Assembly (NCBI GenBank): GCA_036374795.1
Contig: DASUTC010000264.1
Span: forward strand, 18,294 to 82,293
Source: Herpetosiphonaceae bacterium
GTDB lineage: Bacteria > Chloroflexota > Chloroflexia > Chloroflexales > Kallotenuaceae
DNA length: 64,000 bases
Direction of reading: 5' to 3'
In this document: positions 42,993-51,324 of the stretch, one piece after another
Position numbering within the stretch: the first letter of the stretch is position 1
Layout: every line of letters starts with the position of its first letter
The notes under the pieces: generated by a model
The model's database searches: none
Told to the model about the DNA's origin: nothing
What the model saw: only the letters and a program-made list of their open reading frames with translations
Program-made: the position numbers and the translations under genes

Positions 42993-43841
42993 CTAGCTCA
43001 GCGGCATCTCGACAACTTTGGATGGATTATGAACATCCAGCCAGGCGTCGGCCTGAGCGATCAGCCACGCGCCAAAGGTGTTGAGTATCTCCAGCACCGT
43101 ATCGCGGTCGGCAGAAGGCTCGATCGCCAGATCCAGTACCCGGCGCATGCTGCCTGCCTGATCCGGGTAGTGCCGGGCGAACAGCTCGTAGCAGGGCTTG
43201 AGATCGCGGGTAAAGACCCGCTCCTGCGCCATCACCAGGGAGCAGCCGGTCCGCAAAGTATTTTTCATGATGCGGCGACACCGATACAGCACATTCCGTG
43301 CCGAACCATCTGTGTGCAGCGCGGCGATGGCCTCGGCGATGTCGGGCCGGATCTGGCTGATGTCGTTGTTGGCGACGACGACATCCGGCTTGAAGCGGGG
43401 CAGGCACGGCGCGAGATCGTCGCCCCAGACGCAGGCGCTCTGCGTTTTGAGCAGAAAGCTCATTTCGGAAAAGCGATCGGACACCAGCGCCTCATCGTAG
43501 GGCCAGATCTCCAACTGCACATCCGAGACGCACCGATGCTCTGCGGCGATTCGCGCGCCCTCGGCTTTGAGCCAGGATGCGTCGACCGTCGCGGGATCGC
43601 CCAGCGTGACGGCGAAGCAATCCAGATCGGACACGCCCTGCACAGCCTGACCACGGGGCACCGTGCCGCGCACATAGACGCCGTGCAACCGCGCGCCCAG
43701 ATGCGCGCGGTACGCGCGCACGGCTGCATCGACCGCCGCGCGATACAGCGGCTCGATCTTGTCTACGCTCGCATCGTTGACGATGTAACCGTCGCCGTCG
43801 ATCGGCCATAGCCCACCGATGTCCAGCAAGGGTACGGGCAT
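42993..43841 (-). CDS. Nucleotidyltransferase-fold protein
   Basis: 282 residues. HGVYVRGTVPRGQAVQGVSD followed by LDCF carries the Pol-beta nucleotidyltransferase pattern (G-T/S, then D-x-D), with a third acidic residue likely in LEIWPYDEAL. The helical C-terminal half (RCRRIMKNTLRTGCSLVMAQ) resembles aminoglycoside-adenylyltransferase-like or DUF4111-like proteins. Substrate unknown; drug or tRNA are possibilities. AGGAG lies 5 nt before the ATG. It follows the ArsR-type regulator gene by 12 nt, so it is the likely regulated output of that operon. Confidence 0.78.
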   Translation of the reverse strand: MPVPLLDIGGLWPIDGDGYIVNDASVDKIEPLYRAAVDAAVRAYRAHLGARLHGVYVRGTVPRGQAVQGVSDLDCFAVTLGDPATVDASWLKAEGARIAAEHRCVSDVQLEIWPYDEALVSDRFSEMSFLLKTQSACVWGDDLAPCLPRFKPDVVVANNDISQIRPDIAEAIAALHTDGSARNVLYRCRRIMKNTLRTGCSLVMAQERVFTRDLKPCYELFARHYPDQAGSMRRVLDLAIEPSADRDTVLEILNTFGAWLIAQADAWLDVHNPSKVVEMPLS

Positions 43842-43853
43842 GCTATCTCCTCG

Positions 43854-44429
43854 TCACGCGACCGGCGCGTCCGGTACGCGCCAGTAGACGCCGTGATCGC
43901 GCTGCATCAGCCGGTTCATAATCAGCTCGCGGCGCAATGTAGCACAGTCCGGGTGGTGGCGCTTGATCACCTCGTTGACCTCGCGCTCAGGATAGCGCAC
44001 GCCCGGCTGGAACTGGCTGACCAGCCATCTGAGGATCACCAGACGTTTCTTCTGGCTGGCCGGGATCTCTTTCAGCCGCGTGCCCTCCACAAAGCTGCCA
44101 AGCACCTTGCGCTCCCAGGCGTCGTACGCGACATCGCTCGGCGGCGCGGCGATCTGCTCGAAGGTAAACAGCTTTTGGGTCATGCCTTGCAGCGCCTCGC
44201 CGTCCAGCCAGTAGATGTGCGTGTTGCCCTCGGCGCGCATGCCTACCAGACCAATCTCTTTGAGCTTCGCCAGGTGATGCGAGACGGTCGGCTCCTTGAG
44301 CTTGAGCAGCGCCGCCAGCTCGCCGACGCTGCACTCCTGGTTTGCCAGTATACCAAGGATTTTCAGGCGGCTTTCATGGGCCAGCACTTTCAGCAGATGC
44401 AGCGGCGTGCTTACGTCTTGAACTTCCAT
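43854..44429 (-). CDS. ArsR-family regulator with DUF2087 domain
   Basis: 191 residues. The N-terminal winged helix (LLKVLAHESRLKILGILANQ, CSVGELAALLKLKEPTVSHH, LAKLKEIGLVGMRAEGNTHI) is a textbook ArsR HTH; the metal-binding Cys pair of classic ArsR is absent, so the signal is probably not a metal. The C-terminal DUF2087 domain (KRLVILRWLVSQFQPGVRYP to LMQRDHGVYWRV) is common in such fusions. ATG is 7 nt after AGGAG. A 40-bp palindrome covers its own promoter. Confidence 0.92.
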   Translation of the reverse strand: MEVQDVSTPLHLLKVLAHESRLKILGILANQECSVGELAALLKLKEPTVSHHLAKLKEIGLVGMRAEGNTHIYWLDGEALQGMTQKLFTFEQIAAPPSDVAYDAWERKVLGSFVEGTRLKEIPASQKKRLVILRWLVSQFQPGVRYPEREVNEVIKRHHPDCATLRRELIMNRLMQRDHGVYWRVPDAPVA

Positions 44430-44438
44430 ACTGCGCTC

Positions 44439-44478
44439 CTATTTCGATTAGTATCTAATTAGAAGTATATCGAAATAG
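44439..44478 (-). promoter_or_regulatory. 40-bp palindromic operator over the ArsR-type promoter
   Basis: CTATTTCGAT (44439-44448) and ATCGAAATAG (44469-44478) are perfect inverted arms around the perfect palindrome TCTAATTAGA (44454-44463). On the minus strand it contains the -10 TATACT (44469-44464), and it ends on the ribosome site. Strong candidate autoregulatory site. Confidence 0.8.
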
Positions 44479-44544
44479 AGCTTGCGACACAACCCCGACG
44501 TAAGGCCAAGATCGCTGCAATCTGTGGTTAAAAATAGCCTTGCA

Positions 44545-44979
44545 TCAGCCGCTCGATCCACTCCTGCACAAGGCATCGGCAACACGGTCGAAGGCGGGCA
44601 CGTAGGGCTTGATGTCCAGCACGGGCGTGCCGTCGATCGCATCCAGGCCGCGCACGCTCAGCACCGGGCCAGCCACGCCGACTATCTCAACGGCGGTCAT
44701 GCCGATGGGGTTGGGACGACGCCTGGCGCGCTGGGAGAAGATCCCGACAGCGGGCATATCGGCGCGTCCGCGTGGTCGGTGGACAAGGTCGGTCGTCGCG
44801 CCGAACGAGGACTGATGCATAAAAAACACGACGATAATATGCGAAAAATCGGCGAGTCCTTGCAGCCCAGGCGCGAATGCCGCTGCGAGATGAATCTCCG
44901 AGACGACATCGTCCCAGTTTTCGTCCACGCCCTCGGTTATCGGCGAGCGGACGCTGCCGATCGGTTCGAGCTTGAGCAT
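44545..44979 (-). CDS. trmO: TrmO-like tRNA (adenine-N6) methyltransferase
   Basis: 144 residues from ATG 44979 (AAGGAG 6 nt before); longer frames upstream are unlikely. EPIGSVRSPI opens the TsaA/TrmO beta barrel; LADFSHIIVVFFMHQSS and GIFSQRARRRPNPIGMTAVE are the SAM- and tRNA-contact blocks. TrmO methylates N6 of t6A37 in tRNA-Thr. The arrangement R-RRPNPIG is the family hallmark. Length fits the short bacterial form. Divergent from the TolB-like gene. Confidence 0.88.
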   Translation of the reverse strand: MLKLEPIGSVRSPITEGVDENWDDVVSEIHLAAAFAPGLQGLADFSHIIVVFFMHQSSFGATTDLVHRPRGRADMPAVGIFSQRARRRPNPIGMTAVEIVGVAGPVLSVRGLDAIDGTPVLDIKPYVPAFDRVADALCRSGSSG

Positions 44980-45173
44980 CGTGGACTCCTTTGGATGAGC
45001 TAACGCGCATTGCTGGCAGCCGAGGAAATAAATATCCCGCGCGCTATCGTACTTTAGAGCGGCGGGAAGCGGCAAGTCGACACACGGGAGCGCCATAGCA
45101 TCCCATTTGGCAGCGGCCCAGGCGTCGAGTATGATAGCCCGCTGATGACACCGCTCCAAAGTTGGATTGAGGA

Positions 45174-46388
45174 ATGTTGAGGATAGAACCTATTTTGCCA
45201 TCACCAAAGCGCTGGCTGGCGCTCACCCTGAGTATGCTTCTGACGCTCTCGATCAGCGCGTGTACCACTGAGTCGCCGCCCGCTGTGCAGCCGCAGCCAA
45301 CGCCGATCCCGGCCACAGCCGCGCCGCCGGAAGCGACAGTGAGCGCCCTGCCAACGAGCACCCCATCCGTCACGCCGACCGCCGCAGCCAGCAGCACGAC
45401 AACGACGCTGATCACGGATACGATCGCGCTCGCGCCGCTCCAGCCGCTCCAACGCAAGGAGATCGTCGATCGTCCGCTGCGCAACGTCCGCGCGCTGACC
45501 GACGGCACGGTCAAATACAAAACCGCGCTCTGGAGTCCGGGCGCGGAGTGGATCGCCGCCGTGCCGCAGGATGGCCCCGGCATGGATGCGATCGACACGC
45601 GCAGCGGCGAGGTCCGCCCGATCGTCACCGATACCTTTGTGCTGGAGCCGCTCTGGGCCGATGCCGACACCCTGCTGGTGCATCAAACGGCTCCGGACGG
45701 CGATCAGTTGACGCGCTTCATCCTGGCCGAGGAAGCTGTCAGGCAGGAGCCGCTGATCACCAACGCGCCCTCGATCCGAGCGGTCGGCGCGGGCGGTAGC
45801 AGCATCACGTTTGCCACGGCGCAGGGCCAGCTTCAGATCTTGCAGCAGAGCATGGTGCAACACCATTCGCTGCCGCTCGCCGCGCTTGTCACCGCACCCG
45901 CGCCAGAGCCGCAGGATAGCCCGATCATCGCGGTGAATCCACTGGTGGCAAATCTCGAAGCGGTGCAGACAGTGCTGCTGCGAATCGACGGCGATCGAGC
46001 GACGAGCACGCCGCTGAGCAATGCGGGCGAAGGGCTATGGCTGCCCCGCTGGTCGCCTGACGGCGCGAAGCTGGCGCTGACCAGCATCGAAGGGCGGATT
46101 GTGAGCAGCAGCAGCGACGGCGCGAGACGCTTCGACCTCGGCCCCGGCGACCAGCCATCGTGGTCGCCCGATGGCACGCGGCTGGCTTACGCCGGAACAA
46201 GCGCCGGGCTTGAGTTCATATCGCGCGACATCCATGTGACCGACTGGCGGGGCGCTGAGCCACGGGCGCGGCTGACGGAGGCCAACGAGGAGCAGTTTTT
46301 CACGTCGCCTTCGTGGTCGCCCGACGGCACGCGGATCGCCTTCGTGGAGATCGACGACGGCAAGATCTACGTCGGCGACGTACCGTAG
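45174..46388 (+). CDS. TolB-like beta-propeller lipoprotein
   Basis: 404 residues. Signal sequence with lipobox SISAC (Cys about 28), then a Pro/Thr/Ser linker. The beta-propeller repeats PRWSPDGAKLALTS, PSWSPDGTRLAYAG and PSWSPDGTRIAFVE are PD40/WD40-like blades as in TolB. Likely an extracytoplasmic scaffold. The first ATG (45174) has GAGG only 2 nt away; a TTG one codon later would be better spaced. No TolA/Pal partner is nearby. Confidence 0.82.
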   Translation: MLRIEPILPSPKRWLALTLSMLLTLSISACTTESPPAVQPQPTPIPATAAPPEATVSALPTSTPSVTPTAAASSTTTTLITDTIALAPLQPLQRKEIVDRPLRNVRALTDGTVKYKTALWSPGAEWIAAVPQDGPGMDAIDTRSGEVRPIVTDTFVLEPLWADADTLLVHQTAPDGDQLTRFILAEEAVRQEPLITNAPSIRAVGAGGSSITFATAQGQLQILQQSMVQHHSLPLAALVTAPAPEPQDSPIIAVNPLVANLEAVQTVLLRIDGDRATSTPLSNAGEGLWLPRWSPDGAKLALTSIEGRIVSSSSDGARRFDLGPGDQPSWSPDGTRLAYAGTSAGLEFISRDIHVTDWRGAEPRARLTEANEEQFFTSPSWSPDGTRIAFVEIDDGKIYVGDVP

Positions 46389-46484
46389 GGGAGGGAAGAA
46401 CCAAGAACCAAACGGAGAACAAAGCACAAAGGGAGCACCAAGAACCGGAAACTTGAAACTTGGAACTCGGAACAAGGAGGATTC
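46389..46484. repeat. Heptanucleotide repeat tract
   Basis: AAGAACCAAGAACCAAACGG, GAGAACAAAGCACAAAGG, CACCAAGAACCGG, GAAACTTGAAACTTGGAACT, then the alaX ribosome site AAGGAGG. Confidence 0.85.
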
Positions 46485-47201
46485 ATGCAGACCAGAACGC
46501 TCTACGCAACCGATAGCGCGATCCGCGAGTGCGCGGCGACGGTGCTGGCCGTGCAAGGCAACGAGGTGGCGCTGGACGAGACGGCTTTCTATCCCGGCGG
46601 CGGCGGTCAGCCCCACGATACGGGCACGCTCGAAGCCGACGGCCAGGTCTGGAAGGTGATATCCGTGCGCAAAGACGATCAGTATGTCTGGCATACGCTC
46701 GAAGGCGAGAACATGCCGAGCGTCGGGCAGCGCGTGCGGGCCAGGCTCGACTGGGATCGGCGCTACCTGCTGATGCGCATCCACAGCGCGCTGCACGTGC
46801 TCAGCGCCGTAGCGTACCGCGATTATGGCGCGAGCGTCACGGGCGGCAATATGACGCCCGGCGAGGGCCACCTCGACTTCGAGATCCAGAACTTCACGCC
46901 GGAGCTGGCCCAGGAGATGATCGGCAAAGCCAACCAGGAGATCGAGCGGAATCGCCCGGTCAGGGTCTATTTTCTGCCGCGCGACGAGGCCTTCAAGCTG
47001 CCCGATCTGATCCGCACCAAGACGAACCTTGTGCCGGAGGGCGTGGCAGAGGTTCGGATCGTCGAGATCGAGGAGCTGGACCGCCAGGCCGACGGCGGTA
47101 CGCACGTCGGCAACACCAGCGAGATCGGACCCGTGACGCTGGTCAAGACCCGCTCCAAGGGCGCGACCAATAAGCGGATCGTGATCGGCATCCAGCCATA
47201 G
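46485..47201 (+). CDS. alaX: AlaX-type alanyl-tRNA editing protein
   Basis: 238 residues, like the editing domain of AlaRS. It clears Ser- or Gly-mischarged tRNA-Ala. Seen: AFYPGGGGQPHDTGTL, the HxxxH zinc motif HSALH (about 105-109) and DRQADGGTHVGNTSEIG. The usual CxxxH second zinc motif (PCGGTH) reads ADGGTH here, so an Asp stands where Cys is expected; some AlaX forms share this. ATG is 5 nt after AAGGAGG. Confidence 0.9.
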   Translation: MQTRTLYATDSAIRECAATVLAVQGNEVALDETAFYPGGGGQPHDTGTLEADGQVWKVISVRKDDQYVWHTLEGENMPSVGQRVRARLDWDRRYLLMRIHSALHVLSAVAYRDYGASVTGGNMTPGEGHLDFEIQNFTPELAQEMIGKANQEIERNRPVRVYFLPRDEAFKLPDLIRTKTNLVPEGVAEVRIVEIEELDRQADGGTHVGNTSEIGPVTLVKTRSKGATNKRIVIGIQP

Positions 47202-47240
47202 CGGCGCTGAGTGCAAGCGCGGCTGCGGTACAATAGCACT

Positions 47241-47774
47241 ATGGAACAGACACAAACACCTGTTGTTCGCTGCCCATGCTGCGGCGAAACGTTCACCCTC
47301 ACCGACGATCTGTACGTCGGACCAACGCCGCCAGCGCAGGCCGCGCCAGCCGAGCCGACGCCAGCGGTGAGCTACCCGCCGGGAGCGAGCCCGATCGTGC
47401 TGATCTTCGACGGCGGCAGCATTGGCAATCCGGGCGACGGCTACGGCTCGTACCAGTTGACCGTCGAGGGTCGCGTCGAGGCGCCCAGGCGGCTTGAGTT
47501 CGGCCCCAACTACACCAACAACGAGGCCGAGTACGACACGCTGATCGCCGCGCTGGAGCAAGTGCTGCTGCGCTCCAGAGATCCACGGGCGGTCTATCTC
47601 GACATTCGCGGCGACTCGCAGCTCGTGATCAAGCAGATCACCGGCCAGTGGAAGATCAAAGAGCCACGGATGCAGCAGCGCGCGGCGCACGTCCACCATC
47701 TGCTCAGGCAGGTTGGCGGCTGGCGCGCAACCTGGCACGGTCGCGCCAACAGCGTCGAGGCGCTTGGACACTAG
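47241..47774 (+). CDS. RNase H-like protein with N-terminal zinc-knuckle-like segment
   Basis: 177 residues. A short CPCC motif (residues 11-14), then a Pro-rich linker and an RNase HI fold: IFDGGSIGNPGDGYGSYQL (first Asp), TNNEAEYDTLIAAL (Glu), DIRGDSQLVIKQITG (Asp). The last catalytic Asp expected after NxxEA is missing: the protein ends RANSVEALGH. RNase HI cuts RNA in RNA-DNA hybrids; with the fourth residue lost, activity may be reduced or altered. TACAAT at 47229-47234 predicts transcription starting at the ATG itself, and there is no ribosome site, so a leaderless mRNA is likely. Confidence 0.85.
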   Translation: MEQTQTPVVRCPCCGETFTLTDDLYVGPTPPAQAAPAEPTPAVSYPPGASPIVLIFDGGSIGNPGDGYGSYQLTVEGRVEAPRRLEFGPNYTNNEAEYDTLIAALEQVLLRSRDPRAVYLDIRGDSQLVIKQITGQWKIKEPRMQQRAAHVHHLLRQVGGWRATWHGRANSVEALGH

Positions 47775-47797
47775 CCGCACCGACACGAAGTGAGCTT

Positions 47798-48337
47798 ATG
47801 CCACGTTTTCCACTGCTCGATCAGATCGCCCTGCCTGTGACGTTCGAGAGCTACATGCCGGGAAATCTGCATCCAGACGGGCGGCGCTATCTGCCGCTCC
47901 TGATCTTCAAGCTCGCCAGCGGCGTATCGATCGGCGTGGTGGACCGGCACCATCTGGTCGAGCCGCACCTGGCGGGACGCGCGGGCGTCGCCCGGCTGGT
48001 CTTTCTGCTTTCGAGCGTCGAGCTACAGCCGCCGGGGATGACCAGACAGGGCATCTTCGCGGAGTCGTTCAGCCGCAGCGGCATGACCACCACGCCTGAG
48101 GCGTACGGGCGGATCGTCGCCGTGCCGAGCTGGGAGGTGCAGCAGGGCCATCTGCCCTACGACTCGCTCTACACCGAGCTGGTGCTGGATACCGGCGACG
48201 GCACGATCGGCGTGCGCACGCATGTCACCGCCGACGATCTGGCCGCCAGACTGGGCAAGGCGCAGCTCGCGGTCGGCGACTGGATCGGCGTCTCACGGTC
48301 GCGCGTCGATGTGCTGGGCTTCGATGTTGCCAACTAA
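47798..48337 (+). CDS. Protein of unknown function
   Basis: 179 residues; ATG 47798 with AAGTGAG upstream. Text such as LPVTFESYMPGNLHPDGRRY, RLVFLLSSVELQPPGM, VPSWEVQQGHLPYDSLYTEL and VGDWIGVSRSRVDVLGFDV suggests an all-beta domain. No signal peptide, no known motif. It lies 23 nt after the RNase H-like gene and 17 nt before the NUDIX gene, so it is probably in the same operon. I do not recognise the family. Confidence 0.7.
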   Translation: MPRFPLLDQIALPVTFESYMPGNLHPDGRRYLPLLIFKLASGVSIGVVDRHHLVEPHLAGRAGVARLVFLLSSVELQPPGMTRQGIFAESFSRSGMTTTPEAYGRIVAVPSWEVQQGHLPYDSLYTELVLDTGDGTIGVRTHVTADDLAARLGKAQLAVGDWIGVSRSRVDVLGFDVAN

Positions 48338-48354
48338 CGGGAAGGATATTGCTC

Positions 48355-48825
48355 ATGGCCGATAAGATTCATGATCCGACGCATCGGGTCGGAGCGTTCG
48401 CGATCATTCGCGATGCCGATGGACGGGTGCTGATCTCGCGGCGCGTCGATAGCGGCTGGTTCAACCTGCCCGGCGGCGGCGTCGAGCCGCACGAGTCGGC
48501 GACGGAAGGGCTGGTGCGCGAGGTGCGCGAAGAAACAGGGCTGGAGGTCGCGGCGGGGCGGCTGGTTGGGCTGTACTCGAAGCCGCAGAAGCATGAGATG
48601 GTGCTGACGTTCGAGGCGCGCGTTGTGGGCGGCACGCTTCAGCCCTCGGAGGAGGCCGATCATCACGAGTGGGTCACGCCCGACGAGCTGACGCAGCGGC
48701 AGATCCTACCCAAGCATCTTGAGCGCATTCAGGATGCGCTGCGCGACGAGCCGGGGGCGATCGTCAAGGATCAGCGGCAGCCGTCGCTGCGGGCACGGGA
48801 GGCCGAGGAGATCGGCGGGATGTAG
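48355..48825 (+). CDS. NUDIX hydrolase
   Basis: 156 residues. The Nudix box GGGVEPHESATEGLVREVRE followed by ETGLEV is complete (GX5EX7REUXEEXGU). Members hydrolyse nucleoside diphosphates linked to another group (oxidised dNTP, ADP-ribose and others); the exact substrate is not predictable. ATG 48355 is 8 nt after AAGGA; an alternative start six bases upstream is less well placed. Last gene of the RNase H/unknown/NUDIX group. Confidence 0.92.
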   Translation: MADKIHDPTHRVGAFAIIRDADGRVLISRRVDSGWFNLPGGGVEPHESATEGLVREVREETGLEVAAGRLVGLYSKPQKHEMVLTFEARVVGGTLQPSEEADHHEWVTPDELTQRQILPKHLERIQDALRDEPGAIVKDQRQPSLRAREAEEIGGM

Positions 48826-48834
48826 CGGGGCATA

Positions 48835-48912
48835 CTCCAAGCGCAAAGCGCAAAGTTCCAAGCTCTCCTTTGTTCCCTTGCGCGCTTGTTCCTTTGTTCG
48901 TTCGTTTGGCTC
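48835..48912. repeat. Heptanucleotide repeat tract (reverse orientation)
   Basis: GCGCAAAGCGCAAAG, TCCAAGC, then TTTGTTCCCTTGCGCGCTTG and TTCCTTTGTTCGTTCG: reverse-strand GAACAAA-type units, between convergent NUDIX and hydrolase genes. Confidence 0.7.
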
Positions 48913-49716
48913 TTAGCTCTTCGTTTTCGGTTCGATATATGCTTCCAGCCGCGTCTGCAAAAAGCGCTGCACGTGCTCCAGCACCGCCGATGAGTCACAG
49001 TCGTCGAGCAGCGCGTGGCCGGAGCGCTCGAACCAGACCAGATGCTTATCGGTGGACTTGACGCGATCGTAGACGATCTGCGACGCCTGGGGCCGAATCA
49101 CGCGGTCGCGGCGCGAGTGAGCCACAAAGATCGGCGCGGTGATCCGTGGCAGCATCCGCTCGACGCGGCGGGTGGCGTAGTAGAACGAGCAGAACGCATC
49201 GACGGCCAGCCGATGGTAGCTGTCGTCGCCGACGGCCAGCGTGGGATCGCTGTAGGCCACGGCCTTGCCCATCGGCACGTAGGGCATCCAGCCCCGCGCC
49301 ATCCACGCGATCGGCGCGAGCGGATGGGCGATGCGCACTGCGGGCGCGAGCGCGACGATCGCCGCGATGTGTTCGGGCCGCTCCGCCGCCGAGGCCAGCG
49401 CCAGCAGACCACCCATCGAAAAGCCCATCAGCACCACCTTCTCGACGCGCTGCTCCAGACGCTCGCGGGCGGTGGCGACATCCGCGACCCAGTGCTGCCA
49501 GCGCGTGCCGCGCAGATCGCGGTAGTGCCCGCCATGCCCGCGCAGCAGCGGCGTTTCGGCGACGATCCCTGCCTGGTGCGCAAGCTGGCGCAGCGGCTCG
49601 ACCGCCCGATGATCCGATGTGAAGCCATGCACGATCACCGCGCCGACCCGCTGGCGCGCGGCTGTGTGTGGCTCTCGACCGTGGGATAGGTGCTGTGGTG
49701 TGGCGCGTACAGTCAT
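48913..49716 (-). CDS. Alpha/beta hydrolase (carboxylesterase/lipase-like)
   Basis: 267 residues. VGAVIVHGFTSDH (oxyanion region), the nucleophile elbow GFSMGGLLAL (Ser), SRRDRVI (Asp) and SGHALLDD (His) form a complete catalytic triad, as in Est/YvaK-type carboxylesterases. ATG 49716 has GAGCGAG upstream; a longer in-frame start (49779) would add an Arg/Ser-rich stretch. Cytoplasmic. Substrate unknown, probably short- or medium-chain esters or monoglycerides. Confidence 0.87.
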   Translation of the reverse strand: MTVRATPQHLSHGREPHTAARQRVGAVIVHGFTSDHRAVEPLRQLAHQAGIVAETPLLRGHGGHYRDLRGTRWQHWVADVATARERLEQRVEKVVLMGFSMGGLLALASAAERPEHIAAIVALAPAVRIAHPLAPIAWMARGWMPYVPMGKAVAYSDPTLAVGDDSYHRLAVDAFCSFYYATRRVERMLPRITAPIFVAHSRRDRVIRPQASQIVYDRVKSTDKHLVWFERSGHALLDDCDSSAVLEHVQRFLQTRLEAYIEPKTKS

Positions 49717-50102
49717 AGCTCGCTCTCGTTCTGAACAACATTGTCGCGTGGGCGGCGACGACCAACCGGGGAGCCGCACCCTAGCCCGCCGTACTCGTCT
49801 CTTTCAAAAGACCGTACGATGATTTGAGGCGCTGAGGATTATTCAACACCAAACAAATTATTATGTCAATAGACAAATGTCCTGAGTATCCGCGACAGAG
49901 GATCAGTTCCTCTGCTTCGCGCTCCCCGGAACATTCCCCGCTCTCCGAGCACAACTGCGCCGCGCAGGCCCGACGGTCATCGACTACAGGCGATCGTCTG
50001 CTATTCGTTCAGGAGGCGTTCTGGTCATGGGCCTGCCTTTGCAAGGTTTGCGCCACGAGACACCCATAGCTCGAAAGATGCGAAGAATTGGCGGGATGAT
50101 GC

Positions 50103-50334
50103 TTCGACCAGGCGCGAATAGGCCGTACAATAGAGGCACGTCTCGAAAGAACAAAGAACAAACCGAGAACCAAGAATCGAGAACCCGACGCTCCCCTTCT
50201 CCTGTGCCGAAGGCGACACGAGAGGGCGGGCGCCAGACCGGGTGCCCTTATGGCACCCGGCGTGGTACCCCGGCATGGCACCCGGCGCAGGGCTGGAGGA
50301 TGAGGGCCTGAAACTTGAAACGCGAAACTCGAAC
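50103..50334. repeat. Repeat-rich leader upstream of ribF, in a 680-base gap
   Basis: Gap 49717-50397. A possible promoter TTCGAC-17-TACAAT (50103-50131) is followed by AAAGAACAAAGAACAAACCG and GAACCAAGAATCGAGAACC units, a perfect CCGGGTGCC (50237-50245)/GGCACCCGG (50251-50259) stem, more GGCACCC copies and GAAACTTG-like units to 50334. 49717-50100 has no gene or element I can support, only an AGAGG/CCTCT hairpin near 49908. Confidence 0.7.
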
Positions 50335-50397
50335 GCAGAATCGTGTACACTGTTTCCCAAACCTGCGCCTTGATTTTGCACTAGCATGTGGAATGAT

Positions 50398-51324
50398 ATG
50401 CAGATACATTATTCGCTCGAACAGAGCCGCATCGCCGAGCCGACGGTGCTGACCATTGGCAAGTTCAACGGCATGCACCTCGGTCACACCTACCTGCTCG
50501 ATCAGGTCATCGAGCGCGCGGGGCAGCTTGGGGCACAGAGCGCAGCGGCCACCTTCGATCCACACCCGACGCTGGTGCTCCAGCCACAGCACGAGCGCGT
50601 CTATCTCGCGCCGCAGGATGAGCGATTGCAGCGGCTGTCGGGCACCAACCTCGACCATCTGATCGTGCTGCACTTCGATCACGGTCTGGCAAGCCTGACC
50701 GCCGAGCAGTTCATGAGCCTGATCTGCGCTCGGATCAACCTGCGCGAGCTATGGGTCGGGCCGGATTTTCGGCTGGGCTACCGCGCGCAGGGCACGATCG
50801 AGGTGCTGGCGGAGATCGGCCAGCGGCTTGGATACAGCATCCATCCAGTCGTGCCGCTGCGAGTCGACGATAGGCCGATCAGCGCAACCTGGATTCGCGA
50901 GCTGCTGCATGCGGGCCGTGTCGCCGAGGTGCCGCCCCTGCTGGGCCGGTCCTTCACACTCGCGGGCATCGTCGTCAAGGGCGATCAGCGCGGACGGACG
51001 ATCGGCTTTCCGACCGCCAACATCGCCGTCGGCAGCCACGATGTCTTACCCGCCGACGGCGTGTATGCCTGCCGCGCCACACTGCCCGATGGAACGGAGC
51101 ACAACGCTGTCACCAACGTCGGCGTGCGCCCGACCTTTGGCGTGCTGAACCGGACCGTCGAGGCGCATCTGCTCGATTGGAGCGGCGATCTTTACGATCA
51201 GACATTGCACGTAGCTTTTCTGGAGCGGCTGCGCGGTGAGCAAAAGTTTAGCGGCATCGACGAGCTAAAAGCACAGATCGCGCGAGATGCCGCGCGGGCA
51301 CGCGAGGTGCTGGCCCGATGCTGA
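50398..51324 (+). CDS. ribF: Bifunctional riboflavin kinase/FAD synthetase
   Basis: 308 residues. The N-terminal FAD synthetase has LTIGKFNGMHLGHTYLL (usual GNFDGVHLGH, here with K and N substitutions) and SATWIRELLHAGRV. The C-terminal riboflavin kinase has GRTIGFPTANI and YACRATLPDG, then NVGVRPTFG. It converts riboflavin to FMN and FAD. I prefer ATG 50398 because residue spacing to the TIG motif matches other RibF; ATG 50386 adds four residues. No FMN riboswitch seen. It overlaps the next gene by 7 nt. Confidence 0.93.
   Translation: MQIHYSLEQSRIAEPTVLTIGKFNGMHLGHTYLLDQVIERAGQLGAQSAAATFDPHPTLVLQPQHERVYLAPQDERLQRLSGTNLDHLIVLHFDHGLASLTAEQFMSLICARINLRELWVGPDFRLGYRAQGTIEVLAEIGQRLGYSIHPVVPLRVDDRPISATWIRELLHAGRVAEVPPLLGRSFTLAGIVVKGDQRGRTIGFPTANIAVGSHDVLPADGVYACRATLPDGTEHNAVTNVGVRPTFGVLNRTVEAHLLDWSGDLYDQTLHVAFLERLRGEQKFSGIDELKAQIARDAARAREVLARC

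Noticed and set aside
46035..47786. 583-residue minus-strand frame across TolB-like, alaX and RNase H genes
   Set aside because: Crosses three well-supported genes and their repeats; composition typical of an antisense shadow.
49863..50069. 68-residue plus-strand frame in the gap before ribF
   Set aside because: No ribosome site, low-complexity Ser/Arg/His text, no recognisable pattern.
50340..50397. FMN riboswitch before ribF
   Set aside because: None of the conserved FMN-aptamer blocks is present in the leader.
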